A DNA stretch of 64,000 bases, taken from contig NC_007204.1 in assembly GCF_000012305.1 (NCBI RefSeq), positions 124,001-188,000 of the forward strand, in the 5' to 3' direction. A model generated the notes under the pieces. The model worked only from the letters and a program-made list of their open reading frames with translations, did no database searches and had not been told where the DNA came from. The DNA is from Psychrobacter arcticus 273-4 (GTDB taxonomy: Bacteria; Pseudomonadota; Gammaproteobacteria; Pseudomonadales; Moraxellaceae). Shown here in pieces: positions 10,490 to 19,561 of this stretch. The number at the start of each line of letters is the position of its first letter. The first letter of the stretch is position 1. A program made the translations under genes and the position numbers.

Positions 10490-11356
10490 ATGAGTATTAT
10501 ACAAAAGAAAATCTCGGCACCCATACCTGTGCAAGGAACAGCTGCTGCAAGCGGTGAATTAGACGATTTATTGGCGTTGATGGCGCGGCTACGTAGCGAT
10601 TGTCCCTGGGATAAAAAACAAAGCAATCACAGCCTAATTCCTTACGCGATCGAAGAAGCTTATGAACTGGCTGAAGCGGTACAAAGTGATGATGATGAAG
10701 ATATTAAAGGCGAGTTAGGTGATGTGTTACTTCAAGTCATTTTTCATTGCCAGATGTATGCTGAGCAAGGGCGTTTTGATATGAGTGACGTAATTACCAC
10801 TTTACAAGAAAAGCTGATTCGCCGCCATCCGCATGTTTTCGAAGCAGAAATACTTGCAGATGACGCAGCGGTAAAAGTACGCTGGGATGAAATTAAAATA
10901 GAGGAAGAGCAAACACGTGCGGTACGGGGCAAACCCAAACGGCGTTTAGATAACACCAAAGCAGGTAGTGCCCTTATGCAGGCGCAAGAGGTGCAAAAGC
11001 AGGCATCAAAATTGGGTTTTGATTGGGAAGGCATTAGTGGCGCGTTTGATAAGCTAGATGAAGAAGTGAACGAGCTAAAAGCTGAAATTGTAAATAAGAC
11101 CAAAGAGGAGATAAAAGAAAAGATTACTGATATCGAAAAAGAGCTGGGTGATTGTATGTTTGCGCTGGTTAATGTGGCGCGCAAATTAAACCTTGATGCC
11201 GAAACAGCAACGTTGACCTGTATACATAAATTTAAGTCGCGTTTTGGCTATATTGAAGAACAATTAGCCGCAGCTGGCAAGCGTTTAGAAGATAGTGATA
11301 TTAACGAGATGGATGCGTTATGGGAAGCGGCGAAACTACATGAACGCACCCAATAA
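10490..11356 (+). CDS. mazG: Nucleoside triphosphate pyrophosphohydrolase MazG
   Basis: 288 residues with the two tandem MazG domains of the long form. The first has 'RSDCPWDKKQSNHSLIPYAI' followed by 'EEAYELAEAV' and 'ELGDVLLQVIFHCQMY', giving the ExxE...ExxD metal site. The second has 'LDEEVNELKAEI' and 'EKELGDCMFALVNVARKL'. It hydrolyses NTPs to NMP and pyrophosphate, clearing aberrant nucleotides and, in E. coli, damping the stringent response. It is divergent from pgm across a ~150 bp gap. The 3' end overlaps the start of the next gene by 17 bp, so the two are probably translationally coupled. Confidence 0.94.
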   Translation: MSIIQKKISAPIPVQGTAAASGELDDLLALMARLRSDCPWDKKQSNHSLIPYAIEEAYELAEAVQSDDDEDIKGELGDVLLQVIFHCQMYAEQGRFDMSDVITTLQEKLIRRHPHVFEAEILADDAAVKVRWDEIKIEEEQTRAVRGKPKRRLDNTKAGSALMQAQEVQKQASKLGFDWEGISGAFDKLDEEVNELKAEIVNKTKEEIKEKITDIEKELGDCMFALVNVARKLNLDAETATLTCIHKFKSRFGYIEEQLAAAGKRLEDSDINEMDALWEAAKLHERTQ

Positions 11357-11714
11357 ACAGTCGATTATGAGTTTGCTATTAGACATTGGTTGTTGTGTAG
11401 CTATGATGGTCATAATGCTCAGCAATGCTAATGCCGCTCCATGTTTTGATAGTGCCCAAAGCGCTTATAGATACCTGCTGGCACAAGAGACATCGCAGAC
11501 TCAAGCGCGCACGCAGTCAATCATTAATATCAATCGAGCGACAGAAGGCGAGCTGACATTGCTGCATGGTATTGGCAGCAGCAAAGCACAAGCCATTATT
11601 CTATATCGTGAGATGTTTGGCCGCTTTAAAACGGTTGATGAATTAACTAAAGTGAAGGGAATTGGTGCAAAAACCGTTGAGAAAAATCGTGGACGTTTAA
11701 CAGTGCAAGATTAA
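11340..11714 (+). CDS. ComEA-family exported helix-hairpin-helix protein
   Basis: 124 residues from the ATG at 11340, with GGAAG about 12 bp upstream; an earlier in-frame start at 11295 lies deep in mazG, and a later ATG at 11367 would also leave a signal peptide. A hydrophobic segment ends in 'SNANAAPC', a plausible signal-peptidase site. The C-terminal ~65 residues are a double helix-hairpin-helix: 'ININRATEGELTLLHGIGSS' and 'VKGIGAKTVEKNRGRL'. Proteins of this layout bind double-stranded DNA in the periplasm during natural transformation. It is close to a minimal ComEA. Competence is inferred from the family; no other competence gene is in this window. Confidence 0.82.
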   Translation: MNAPNKQSIMSLLLDIGCCVAMMVIMLSNANAAPCFDSAQSAYRYLLAQETSQTQARTQSIININRATEGELTLLHGIGSSKAQAIILYREMFGRFKTVDELTKVKGIGAKTVEKNRGRLTVQD

Positions 11715-11878
11715 TTGCTGTATTTTGCTTTAATTAATCTTAATATTGACAAATTAGCATGTAAGTAAATGTCTAAATACACCCACCATGGCCAAAATTT
11801 GTTAAACTAGCAGGTACATCCGCCTGATTGACGCTGTGTTCGTCAGGGTGGTTAAGAATAAAGGCAAGGAGTAGATGC

Positions 11879-14116
11879 ATGGCCGAGCGTGCCGCCAAGC
11901 AGTTAGAACTGAATAAATCTGAATTACCCAATTCCATTACCGAAGTAATCGCTACCCTAACCCGAGCTGGGTTTGACGCCTATATCGTCGGTGGAGGCGT
12001 GCGTGATACCTTGCTAGGTCTGCGTCCAAAAGATTTCGATGCGGTCACTGATGCCAAGCCTCATGAGATTAAAGACGTCTTTGGTAAACGCTGCCGTATT
12101 ATCGGTCGCCGTTTTCAGTTAGCGCATGTGTACTCTGGACGTGAGCTTATCGAAGTGGCGACCTTTCGTGGTCCACCTATCAATGATTCCAATACCAATC
12201 AAGATGGTATGATTTTGCGCGACAATGTCTGGGGCGATATCAAACAAGATTTTGCCCGTCGTGATTTTTCTATCAATGCCCTTTATTATCAACCGCTCAA
12301 AGGTGTGGTTCATGATTTTTGCGGGGCGCTTGAAGATATTGATAATAAAATTATTCGCCTGTTAGGTAATGCACCGATTCGTATCGAAGAAGATCCGGTT
12401 AGATTGCTGCGTGCGCTACGCTTTAAAGCCAAGTTGGGCTTTGATTTTGATAGCGAATTAGCTGCACAGTTCCATGATGGCAATTGGTCGCTACTTGAGC
12501 AGATTTCTCCGCATCGTCTTTATGATGAAACGCAAAAGATGTTTACTGGTGGCTATTTAGTACCATTATTGCCGTTATTGTTTGAGTCAGGCGCAATTGA
12601 TAGCTTAATCATTTATCCACCCTCTGAGCCGAGCGCGCTTGTGCAGCAAGTGGCTATCAATACCGATAAACGTATTGGCGCTGGCAAAAGCATCAATCCA
12701 GCTTTCTTTTATGCTGCTTTGCTGTGGGAAAATTATTTACATCAATTAGAAAAAGCCAAAAAGCGCAATATGCCTTTTGCGGACGCCCAAATGCATGCAG
12801 CAGGCAAAGTGATTGATCGTCAACGTATTAAGACCGCCATTCCTAAGTTTGCTGAACAGTTTATCCGTGATATCTGGATATTGCAGCCAAAATTAGCCGC
12901 GCCGCGTAGCAAACAAATTGTGCAATTGTCTGAGCATCCACGTTTTCGTGCCGGTTTTGATTTCTTGTTATTGCGCGAGCAGTGCGGCGATGCTGAGCAT
13001 CCGCTTTCTGAATCGACCAATGATATGGGCGAGTGGTGGCAGACCTATCAAACCTTGTCTGAGCAGCAACAAGATGAAGCGATTGAGGGTTTTGATGAAA
13101 ATATACGCCGCGGTGCTTATAAACAAGGTCAACGTGGTCGTGGACGCAATCGTCAAAAGCAGCAGAATTCAAATGACAATGCTAAGCCAAATCAGATAGA
13201 TAATGACTATCAAGATAAAGCGCTGAGCAATGGCAATCCAAAATCAGTGATGGTCAATGATGCCTCAAATGTGCCATCACGTCGCCGCCGTGCCAGTCAG
13301 CATACATCTGTTAACCAAAAAAACAAAGGTTACAGCCCGCAGCAAGTCGCACAAGACAATAATGAGCTGGCACAGTTGCAGCAATTGTCTTTGGCGAGCA
13401 GTAATAATGGTAGCAATCAGCAGCATACGCTAAAACCTGCACCACTGTTTGTTATCGAGCATGGCAACGTTGTACCGCCTCTTAAAAAGCAGTTGTCTGG
13501 TTCAGAAAAAATCTTGCCTAGAGCGCCGCAAAAAGCGCCTATGCAAGAAACAGCTGGCAAAAAAGTATCGGCTGACAGTCAATTTCGGCCGCCAGCAAAA
13601 GCTGCTGATAAAGTAAATGCTTCAAAAAGTCGATTGCATACGCAACAAGCATTAATTGAAACTCAGTCATCTTCGAATAATGCGCGCACCATCGTTCATG
13701 CAGAGCGCAACGCTGCGCAATCGCCAGCGCTTGTCAGTATGAACAATGAGCCGATACCGCATAAGCGTCGTCGTCGTCAGCCTACTGTGATTGAAAATAG
13801 TGGTACTGTCGCAGAAGTTAGTAGTACTAAAAAAGCAGTGGAAATAGACACTAATAGTAATGACAAATCAGCTGGCAAGTACGCAAAAAAAGCGCCTAAA
13901 CCAGCTGCTGACTCTACTGATAACGCCATTGCTAAAGCGCCGAAACCCGTTAAAGCATCAAGCGCTAAGCTTGCTAAAGCTAATCGAGATACTGGTATTC
14001 AAAGTGCTACTGTACAGATAGATGCTAATAAGACAGTTAATAGTAATATGCATGCCAATAAAGGCCCTGTACCATCGAAACGTCGCCGTCGTCAGCCAAG
14101 TACTGGTGACATCTGA
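11879..14116 (+). CDS. pcnB: Poly(A) polymerase I with long disordered C-terminal tail
   Basis: 745 residues from the ATG at 11879, chosen because AAGGAG lies ~10 bp upstream; a TTG start 51 bp earlier has no such site. Residues ~20-240 are the nucleotidyltransferase head: 'AYIVGGGVRDTLLGLRPKDF', then 'RDFSINALYY' and 'EEDPVRLLRALRFKAKLGF'. The RNA-binding helical part follows to ~400. From ~405 to the end is a low-complexity, Gln/Asn/Lys/Ser-rich tail with an RGRGRNRQ patch and three Arg4 motifs: 'SRRRRASQ', 'HKRRRRQPT' and 'SKRRRRQPS'. E. coli PcnB has ~465 residues. The enzyme adds 3' poly(A) that promotes RNA decay; the tail may hold RNA or partner proteins. folK follows closely, as is common in gammaproteobacteria. 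Confidence 0.93.
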   Translation: MAERAAKQLELNKSELPNSITEVIATLTRAGFDAYIVGGGVRDTLLGLRPKDFDAVTDAKPHEIKDVFGKRCRIIGRRFQLAHVYSGRELIEVATFRGPPINDSNTNQDGMILRDNVWGDIKQDFARRDFSINALYYQPLKGVVHDFCGALEDIDNKIIRLLGNAPIRIEEDPVRLLRALRFKAKLGFDFDSELAAQFHDGNWSLLEQISPHRLYDETQKMFTGGYLVPLLPLLFESGAIDSLIIYPPSEPSALVQQVAINTDKRIGAGKSINPAFFYAALLWENYLHQLEKAKKRNMPFADAQMHAAGKVIDRQRIKTAIPKFAEQFIRDIWILQPKLAAPRSKQIVQLSEHPRFRAGFDFLLLREQCGDAEHPLSESTNDMGEWWQTYQTLSEQQQDEAIEGFDENIRRGAYKQGQRGRGRNRQKQQNSNDNAKPNQIDNDYQDKALSNGNPKSVMVNDASNVPSRRRRASQHTSVNQKNKGYSPQQVAQDNNELAQLQQLSLASSNNGSNQQHTLKPAPLFVIEHGNVVPPLKKQLSGSEKILPRAPQKAPMQETAGKKVSADSQFRPPAKAADKVNASKSRLHTQQALIETQSSSNNARTIVHAERNAAQSPALVSMNNEPIPHKRRRRQPTVIENSGTVAEVSSTKKAVEIDTNSNDKSAGKYAKKAPKPAADSTDNAIAKAPKPVKASSAKLAKANRDTGIQSATVQIDANKTVNSNMHANKGPVPSKRRRRQPSTGDI

Positions 14117-14141
14117 TATTGGCAATAGCTAGAAAGGTCCA

Positions 14142-14732
14142 ATGATAGCTATGAATATGAGCCTTACTGACATTCATAAAAATTCTGATAATAGTGCGGA
14201 TATGAATGCGCGCCCTTGGGTTACTTGCTATGTTGGTTTGGGTAGTAATCTGGCAAATGAGCTTGGGGCGCCTGTTGAGCATTTACAGCACGCGTTTGAG
14301 ATGCTGCAAGAGGCAGAAAAAATACGCACAGTGCGTATTTCTTCGTTTTATGCATCAGTGCCGATGGGACCGCAAGATCAGCCAGATTTTGTGAACGCCG
14401 TTGCTGGCTTTGAAACTATCTTAAAGCCGTTTGAGCTGCTTACTTTTTGTCAGCAGTTAGAGCAGCAAGCAAAACGCGCCCGCCTTCGTCATTGGGGTGA
14501 GCGCAGCCTTGATGTGGATATATTGTTATACGGTGATGAACAAGTTGCCGAGCCGCAGTTAACGATACCGCATGCGGGATTGCACGAGCGTAATTTTGTC
14601 TTGATACCGTTACGAGAACTAGTACCAGAGTTAATCATTGCTGGAAAATCGATAGTCGATTATCCACAAAGCAGCGATTGGGCAGGCTTAAAGTTATTAT
14701 CAAATGCTGAGCTAAGCCGTAATCAAATATAG
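14142..14732 (+). CDS. folK: 6-hydroxymethyl-7,8-dihydropterin pyrophosphokinase
   Basis: 196 residues, with a ~25-residue N-terminal extension before the core 'CYVGLGSNLANELGAP'. 'PMGPQDQPDFVNAVAGFET' and the metal/pterin motif 'RHWGERSLDVDILLYGD' are as in HPPK. It transfers pyrophosphate from ATP to the pterin, the step before dihydropteroate synthase in folate synthesis. It begins 25 bp after pcnB, with an AAAGG site, and is followed by panB and panC, the conserved pcnB-folK-panBC order. A start at 14151 or 14157 is possible in the extension. Confidence 0.94.
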   Translation: MIAMNMSLTDIHKNSDNSADMNARPWVTCYVGLGSNLANELGAPVEHLQHAFEMLQEAEKIRTVRISSFYASVPMGPQDQPDFVNAVAGFETILKPFELLTFCQQLEQQAKRARLRHWGERSLDVDILLYGDEQVAEPQLTIPHAGLHERNFVLIPLRELVPELIIAGKSIVDYPQSSDWAGLKLLSNAELSRNQI

Positions 14733-14791
14733 ACAAGCTAATCGTCAAAGCTATGGATGCTTGATGAATAGTTAAAAGTATTGAGGGTGAT

Positions 14792-15592
14792 ATGACAACG
14801 TTATCTACTTTAAATAAGTTTAAAAAAGACGGTACTAAATTTACTTGTCTAACCTGTTATGACGCCATGTTTGCGCGCATGATGGAAAAAGCACAAATTG
14901 ACACGATTTTAATCGGTGATAGTTTGGGTATGGTGGTGCAGGGTCATGATTCGACCTTGCCTGTTACTGTCGATGATATGGCTTATCATACTGCCAATGT
15001 CGCCCGTAGCAATAAGCAAGCGCTTATTTTAGCGGATTTACCCTTTATGAGCTATGTAACGCTGCCAGAAGCTATTGCTAATAGCCGCAAGCTGATGCAA
15101 GTAGGCGCGCACGTGATTAAAATTGAAGGTGGTAGTGAGCTTTGCGAGTTGGTCACCATGTTGGCGCAAGCAGGTACGCCAACGTGTGTGCATTTGGGAC
15201 TAACGCCACAGTCGGTGAATGTTTTTGGTGGTTATAAAGTCCAGGGTCGTGGCGATGAAGCAGGTCAAAAACTCCTTGACGATGCAAAAGCCGTGGTTAA
15301 TGCCGGTGCCGCACTTTTGGTGCTAGAGTGTGTTCCTGCTGAGCTTGCTAAAGCGGTAACGGAAGCCGTTGCTGTGCCAGTGATTGGCATTGGCGCAGGC
15401 GCTGATACCGATGGTCAAGTATTGGTCATGCACGATATGCTCGGTATGGCTCATGGACGCACGCCGCGTTTTGTCCATGATTTTTTAACTGATGAGCGCA
15501 ACACTGAGCACAGTATCGAAGGCGCATTTGCCTTGTATCAGCAGTCAGTAAAGGAAGGTAGCTTCCCAAAAGAGCAGCACCAGTTTAGCTAA
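14792..15592 (+). CDS. panB: 3-methyl-2-oxobutanoate hydroxymethyltransferase
   Basis: 266 residues, family length. Signatures: 'CLTCYDAMFARMMEKAQIDT', 'IGDSLGMVVQGHDSTLPVTV' with the metal-binding Asp, 'VKIEGGSELCE', and 'HLGLTPQSVNVFGGYKVQGR'. It adds a hydroxymethyl group from 5,10-methylene-THF to ketoisovalerate, the first committed step to pantothenate and CoA, and so uses the folate cofactor whose synthesis includes the upstream FolK. panC follows 51 bp later. Confidence 0.96.
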   Translation: MTTLSTLNKFKKDGTKFTCLTCYDAMFARMMEKAQIDTILIGDSLGMVVQGHDSTLPVTVDDMAYHTANVARSNKQALILADLPFMSYVTLPEAIANSRKLMQVGAHVIKIEGGSELCELVTMLAQAGTPTCVHLGLTPQSVNVFGGYKVQGRGDEAGQKLLDDAKAVVNAGAALLVLECVPAELAKAVTEAVAVPVIGIGAGADTDGQVLVMHDMLGMAHGRTPRFVHDFLTDERNTEHSIEGAFALYQQSVKEGSFPKEQHQFS

Positions 15593-15643
15593 CAAAATAT
15601 CAAATTTCAGTAATTAGGCTTATCAGTAAAAGAGCAGTCAACC

Positions 15644-16510
15644 ATGCCAATGATTCATCACCATATCTCAGACCTACGCGCCGCCCTACAACCTTATCGC
15701 GCCGCGCCGCGCATTGCATTAGTACCAACAATGGGCAATTTACATGAGGGTCATCTGGAGCTGGTAAACATTGCCAAACAGCATGCCGATATCGTCGTGG
15801 TCAGTATTTTTGTCAATCCAACGCAGTTTGGGGTTGGTGAAGACTTTGATAGCTATCCTCGCACCTTGGATGAAGATGTTGCAAAGCTAGCCACGGTTGG
15901 CGCTGATTATGTTTTTGCACCAAGTATTGATGAGATGTATCCGGTATTACCGCCGCCGACCACTATTCTTGCTGGGACTATTACTGAGCAACTATGTGGC
16001 AAAACCCGCCCCACTCATTTTGATGGTGTCGGCATAGTCGTCTCTAAGTTATTTAATATTGTGCAGCCTAACGTAGCTGTATTTGGGCAAAAAGATTACC
16101 AGCAATTGGCCATTATCAAGCAATTGGTTCGTGATTTGAGCTATTCAATCGAGATTATTGGCGCGCCTATTGTCCGTGCTGCTGATGGCTTAGCTTTATC
16201 ATCACGTAATCAGTATTTAAGCGAGTCTGAGCGCCAAATAGCGCCTATCTTACAGCAAGAGTTACAGTATTTAGCCAAACAGATTACGGATAAGCAGCAG
16301 CCATTAGATGTGCTTTTGACGGCAGCTCGGGAGCGTATTACGAGCGCTGGTTTTATTATTGACTATTTAGAAATAAAAACCGCTGAGCTAACGGCTGTGG
16401 ATGATGACAGCGTCAATGAGCATCAAGAGTTGGTTGTTTTAGTGGCTGCAGGGTTAGGTCGTGCGCGCTTGCTCGACAATCAATTGGTAACGATTAATAA
16501 GTCGTTGTGA
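15644..16510 (+). CDS. panC: Pantoate-beta-alanine ligase
   Basis: 288 residues. The ATP-binding HxGH region is 'PTMGNLHEGHLELV' near residue 30, followed by 'SIFVNPTQFGVGEDFDSYPR', 'TRPTHFDGVGIVVSKLFNIV', 'FGQKDYQQLAIIKQLV' and 'ALSSRNQYLS', all conserved in PanC. It joins pantoate to beta-alanine with ATP through a pantoyl-adenylate. It sits directly after panB on the same strand, completing two of the pantothenate steps; panD and panE are not in the window. Confidence 0.96.
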   Translation: MPMIHHHISDLRAALQPYRAAPRIALVPTMGNLHEGHLELVNIAKQHADIVVVSIFVNPTQFGVGEDFDSYPRTLDEDVAKLATVGADYVFAPSIDEMYPVLPPPTTILAGTITEQLCGKTRPTHFDGVGIVVSKLFNIVQPNVAVFGQKDYQQLAIIKQLVRDLSYSIEIIGAPIVRAADGLALSSRNQYLSESERQIAPILQQELQYLAKQITDKQQPLDVLLTAARERITSAGFIIDYLEIKTAELTAVDDDSVNEHQELVVLVAAGLGRARLLDNQLVTINKSL

Positions 16511-16566
16511 CACTGCTATTTATAATACTGTGATTTGCTGGATGCAATTTATAAGGATGATGGAAC

Positions 16567-17529
16567 ATGAAGGTAAATCAGGACACCCATAATGCTCAAC
16601 CAAAGCTTATAGATTCTAACGAATCCGTTGGTGATAGGTTGAATATATTGGTGGTGTCAGGACGTTCAGGCTCAGGGAAAACCTCAGTATTGAATATCCT
16701 TGAAGACTTGGGTTTTTATTCTATTGATAATTTGCCTTTGTCTCTTGTGCCTGAAGCGGTGCAAAAGCTGGTCTGTGATAGTGGTATTAAACGCATTGCC
16801 CTTGGCGTTGATATTCGTACGCCGCGCGCAGATTTATCCAACTTTGCTGCAATTCATGACAGTTTAAAGCAGGCCTATGGCGAAGAGGCGGTCACGGTGA
16901 TGTATGTGACGGCGCAAGAAGAGACGCTGGTTGCACGCTTTAATGCCACCCGCCGCATCCATCCGTTGATGGTTTTAGATACCAAAGGCGTAGAAAATAC
17001 GGCTTACAATCTACCAGCAGCCATTGAAAAAGAAATTCAGCTTCTGCAGCCAATATGTAAGTATGCCGATATCAAGATAGATACCAGTATGCTGAATATC
17101 CATCAGCTAAAAGAGCGTCTACGCGATTATGTCGGCGTAGACAATCAAATCGTGATTAACCTATTGTCGTTTGGTTTTAAGTACGGCAGTCCTATCGATG
17201 CAGACTTTGTCTTTGATGTCAGGATTTTACCCAATCCGCATTGGAATCCAACACTGCGCGCGGCGACTGGTCTTGATGCTGAAGTGGGTGAGTTTTTTGC
17301 GGATTATCCAGAGGTCACTGAGATGACGGGAGATATCGCTACATTCCTGAATCGTTGGTTACCCGATTTTTTGCATAACAATCGTCATACGGTAACGGTT
17401 GCCATTGGCTGTACGGGCGGTAAGCACCGCTCGGTATTTATCACCAAACACCTTCAAGATAGCTTGCAAAATAGCTTGCCAGAAGGCTTAACCGTGACGG
17501 CCAAACACCGTGAAAAGCATCGCTGGTAG
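16567..17529 (+). CDS. rapZ: RNase adapter protein RapZ (YvcJ family)
   Basis: 320 residues, longer than E. coli (284) through an N-terminal extension of ~25 residues before the P-loop 'VVSGRSGSGKTSVLN'. 'LEDLGFYSIDNLP' follows, with 'VDIRTPRADL' and 'RFNATRRIHPL' further on. The C-terminal RNA-binding domain has 'NLLSFGFKYGSPIDADFVFD' and 'GCTGGKHRSVFITKHL'. In E. coli RapZ presents the small RNA GlmZ to RNase E and senses glucosamine-6-phosphate. rapZ often lies in the rpoN-hpf-ptsN-rapZ region, with the yjgA/darP gene nearby; here only rapZ and darP remain together. Whether a GlmZ-like RNA exists here is unknown. Confidence 0.92.
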   Translation: MKVNQDTHNAQPKLIDSNESVGDRLNILVVSGRSGSGKTSVLNILEDLGFYSIDNLPLSLVPEAVQKLVCDSGIKRIALGVDIRTPRADLSNFAAIHDSLKQAYGEEAVTVMYVTAQEETLVARFNATRRIHPLMVLDTKGVENTAYNLPAAIEKEIQLLQPICKYADIKIDTSMLNIHQLKERLRDYVGVDNQIVINLLSFGFKYGSPIDADFVFDVRILPNPHWNPTLRAATGLDAEVGEFFADYPEVTEMTGDIATFLNRWLPDFLHNNRHTVTVAIGCTGGKHRSVFITKHLQDSLQNSLPEGLTVTAKHREKHRW

Positions 17530-17596
17530 CGTCTACTAGACCCTTTATACCTACTTTTTTATACCTATTATTTATTTTTAAAAATGGAAAGCTTTT

Positions 17597-18109
17597 ATGA
17601 TTGACTGGTCAGAACAAGATATGCGCGTATCGCGCACAGAGCTCAAAAAAGCTCATGAGCGCCTGCAACAGTTGTCGATACCGCTTGCCAACTTATCGAA
17701 AAAACAACTTAAAGCCTTACCAGCTAGCGATTATTTTATGGCGGAATTGATGGCGCTTGCCGATATCACCAGCGCTAATGCCCGCAATCGTCAGACCAAA
17801 CGTGTTGGCAAGCTTATGATTGAAGAAAATCGCCATGAGCTGATAAAAGCATTATTTGATGCATATTTTCCTAAAGAGCAAGTTTCTAAGATAGAGAGCT
17901 GGTATGAGCGTCTAAATATCAATGATGAAGGTACGCTCAAGCAGTTCGTCAAACAATATCAAGCCTCTGAGCAGCATAGTATGTATCAGCTATTGCTCTG
18001 GATTGAGTACGCTAAGCATACAAACGATGAGGAGCTAATGGCAGAGTCAAAAGCAGATTTGGCCAGTTATATCCGTGAAGTCGCGATTTTAACGAATCTA
18101 AAAAAATAG
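17597..18109 (+). CDS. darP: Ribosome biogenesis factor DarP (YjgA, DUF615)
   Basis: 170 residues, almost entirely helical and Lys/Arg-rich. The family core is clear: 'SRTELKKAHERLQQLSIPLA', 'LPASDYFMAELMALADIT', 'ARNRQTKRVGKLM' and a C-terminal helix rich in Leu and Glu. DarP associates with the 50S subunit and promotes late assembly around the peptidyl-transferase centre. It starts 67 bp after rapZ on the same strand. A palindromic element and a bidirectional terminator separate it from the convergent dsbA. Confidence 0.9.
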   Translation: MIDWSEQDMRVSRTELKKAHERLQQLSIPLANLSKKQLKALPASDYFMAELMALADITSANARNRQTKRVGKLMIEENRHELIKALFDAYFPKEQVSKIESWYERLNINDEGTLKQFVKQYQASEQHSMYQLLLWIEYAKHTNDEELMAESKADLASYIREVAILTNLKK

Positions 18110-18148
18110 CGATAAGAGATATATAGTGATAAGAGATATATAGTTGAA
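18110..18148 (+). repeat. 17-bp direct repeat ending at MITE copy 2
   Basis: GATAAGAGATATATAGT occurs twice in tandem just after the darP stop. The second copy merges into the TATAGT end of the element. It may mark a local duplication around the insertion point. Confidence 0.65.
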
Positions 18149-18276
18149 ATACTTTACAGTCGCTACCGTATTGCTGGTGTAAATTTTTTGCAGCCTCTGT
18201 CTGCGTAGGCACAGCAAGCAAGAAAAATTTGCACCAGTAGTACGTGTTGTATCGATATTACTTTTCACCGACTATA
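18139..18276 (-). repeat. 138-bp palindromic MITE-like element, copy 2
   Basis: Full-length copy in inverse orientation (TATAGTTG first, ending CGACTATA) between the convergent darP and dsbA genes. It differs from the consensus at a single base in the outer arm (ACTTTACAG for ACTTTAAAG). Confidence 0.93.
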
Positions 18277-18330
18277 GGCAAGCGAATTTGGTTAGTGGGT
18301 ACCTATAAAACACTAAAGATAGAATACTAA

Positions 18331-18371
18331 AATACAAAAAAGCCAATCACTAGCGATTGGCTTTTTGTATT
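18331..18371. terminator. Bidirectional terminator between darP and dsbA
   Basis: Arms AATACAAAAAAGCCAATC / GATTGGCTTTTTGTATT are nearly perfect, with a short loop and A/T runs on both sides. A weaker hairpin (TAATCAGtatcACTTTA pairing with TAAAGttacCCTGATTA) follows at 18375-18415, nearer the dsbA stop. Confidence 0.88.
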
Positions 18372-18425
18372 ATGTAATCAGTATCACTTTAATGATAAAG
18401 TTACCCTGATTATTAAATAAAGCGG

Positions 18426-19046
18426 CTATTTCTTTTCGGCACGTACTTTGTCGACTAGGAAATCAACCACTTTAGGTACGGTAGCACTTTCGCCCGTTAC
18501 GACGTATTTGCCTTGCACAACAACCGCTGGCACACCTGATAGCTGATAACGCTTAGCACCTGCTTGTGAGCGCCCGATTTTGGTACCAACGGCGAAAGAG
18601 TTATAAAGGCTATTAAATTTCTTTTCGTTCACACCTTTTGAGGCGTACCATTTGCTTAATGAAGACTGGTCAAATAACTGCTTACCATCTTTATGTACGG
18701 CATCAAATAAAGCATCATGGGTCTTGTCTTCAAAACCAAGTAATTGCGCGGCATAAAAACCACGGGCACTGGCTTCCCAAACAGGATTTAACGCTGCTGG
18801 TGTTTTAAAGAATGCCACATCTTTATCTTTGGTTTTTGCCCATTTTTCCATATGCGGATTAAGGACGTTACAATGCGGGCAACCATACCAAAAAAACTCA
18901 CGCACAATGATAGCATCACCGCTGATTTTTTCTGGATTATCTAACACACGATAGTCTTTTCCTGCGACATAATTGGCAGCTTGTGCACCTATATTGGCAA
19001 ATCCAATAGCGCAAGCCAAACCAGTTAATGCGATGATACGTTTCAT
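18426..19046 (-). CDS. dsbA: Thiol:disulfide interchange protein DsbA
   Basis: 206 residues from the ATG at 19046, which has AAGGAA ~6 bp upstream; a longer frame to 19070 would put eight residues before the signal peptide. Signal peptide 'MKRIIALTGLACAIGFANIG' plus AQA/ANY cleavage. The thioredoxin fold carries the redox centre 'FFWYGCPHCNVLNPHMEKW' (Cys-Pro-His-Cys, as in E. coli DsbA) and the cis-Pro segment 'QLSGVPAVVVQGKYVV'. It introduces disulfides into exported proteins in the periplasm and is re-oxidised by DsbB, not seen here. Confidence 0.94.
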   Translation of the reverse strand: MKRIIALTGLACAIGFANIGAQAANYVAGKDYRVLDNPEKISGDAIIVREFFWYGCPHCNVLNPHMEKWAKTKDKDVAFFKTPAALNPVWEASARGFYAAQLLGFEDKTHDALFDAVHKDGKQLFDQSSLSKWYASKGVNEKKFNSLYNSFAVGTKIGRSQAGAKRYQLSGVPAVVVQGKYVVTGESATVPKVVDFLVDKVRAEKK

Positions 19047-19348
19047 ACTTATTCCTTGAAATAACGACATTCAGAAGTTTGCTTTAATAGTTATAGCTTT
19101 GGTATTCATATAAATGCCAAAGCAAATAAGCAATGACCAAGCCGATAAAGGACGATGCATCGCCTAAGTCGACCTATAATAGAATAGCAACTATAATAGC
19201 GTAAAATGCGGCGGTTTGTGAACCCGATTCTTAACTAATGGTTGTAAAGCTGTCAGTCATTATTTAAGGTGTCTTACTTATAGCCTGTCATTTTATTTTT
19301 GCTTGAAAATCAAAGCATTAATAAAACATCTCACAATCGGTGACGATG
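19047..19348. other. Intergenic region upstream of dsbA
   Basis: It probably holds the dsbA promoter (minus strand). CTATAATAG occurs twice, 17 bp apart (19174-19182 and 19191-19199), each with a TATAAT hexamer on the plus strand. No coding sequence is seen. Confidence 0.4.
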
Positions 19349-19486
19349 TATAGTTGAAATACTTTAAAGTCGCTACAGTACTGCTGGTGTCATTTTTTTG
19401 CAGCCTCTGTCTGCGTAGGCACAGCAAGCCAGAAAAATTTGCACCAGTAGTAGGTGTTGTATCGATATTACTTTTCACCGACTATA
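19349..19486 (-). repeat. 138-bp palindromic MITE-like element, copy 3
   Basis: Full-length copy, inverse orientation, in the divergent dsbA-ubiG gap, ending 75 bp before the ubiG start. It has a few private changes in the hairpin, e.g. ATTTTTTT for AAATTTTTT and GCCAGAAAA for GCAAGAAAA. Being so close, it may affect ubiG transcription. Confidence 0.93.
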
Positions 19487-19561
19487 CTTACGACAGCTTC
19501 GCGGCTCTCATGTTAATATTGAGTCTTTAGTCACACACTATAACAATAAAGGAAAGAATCT

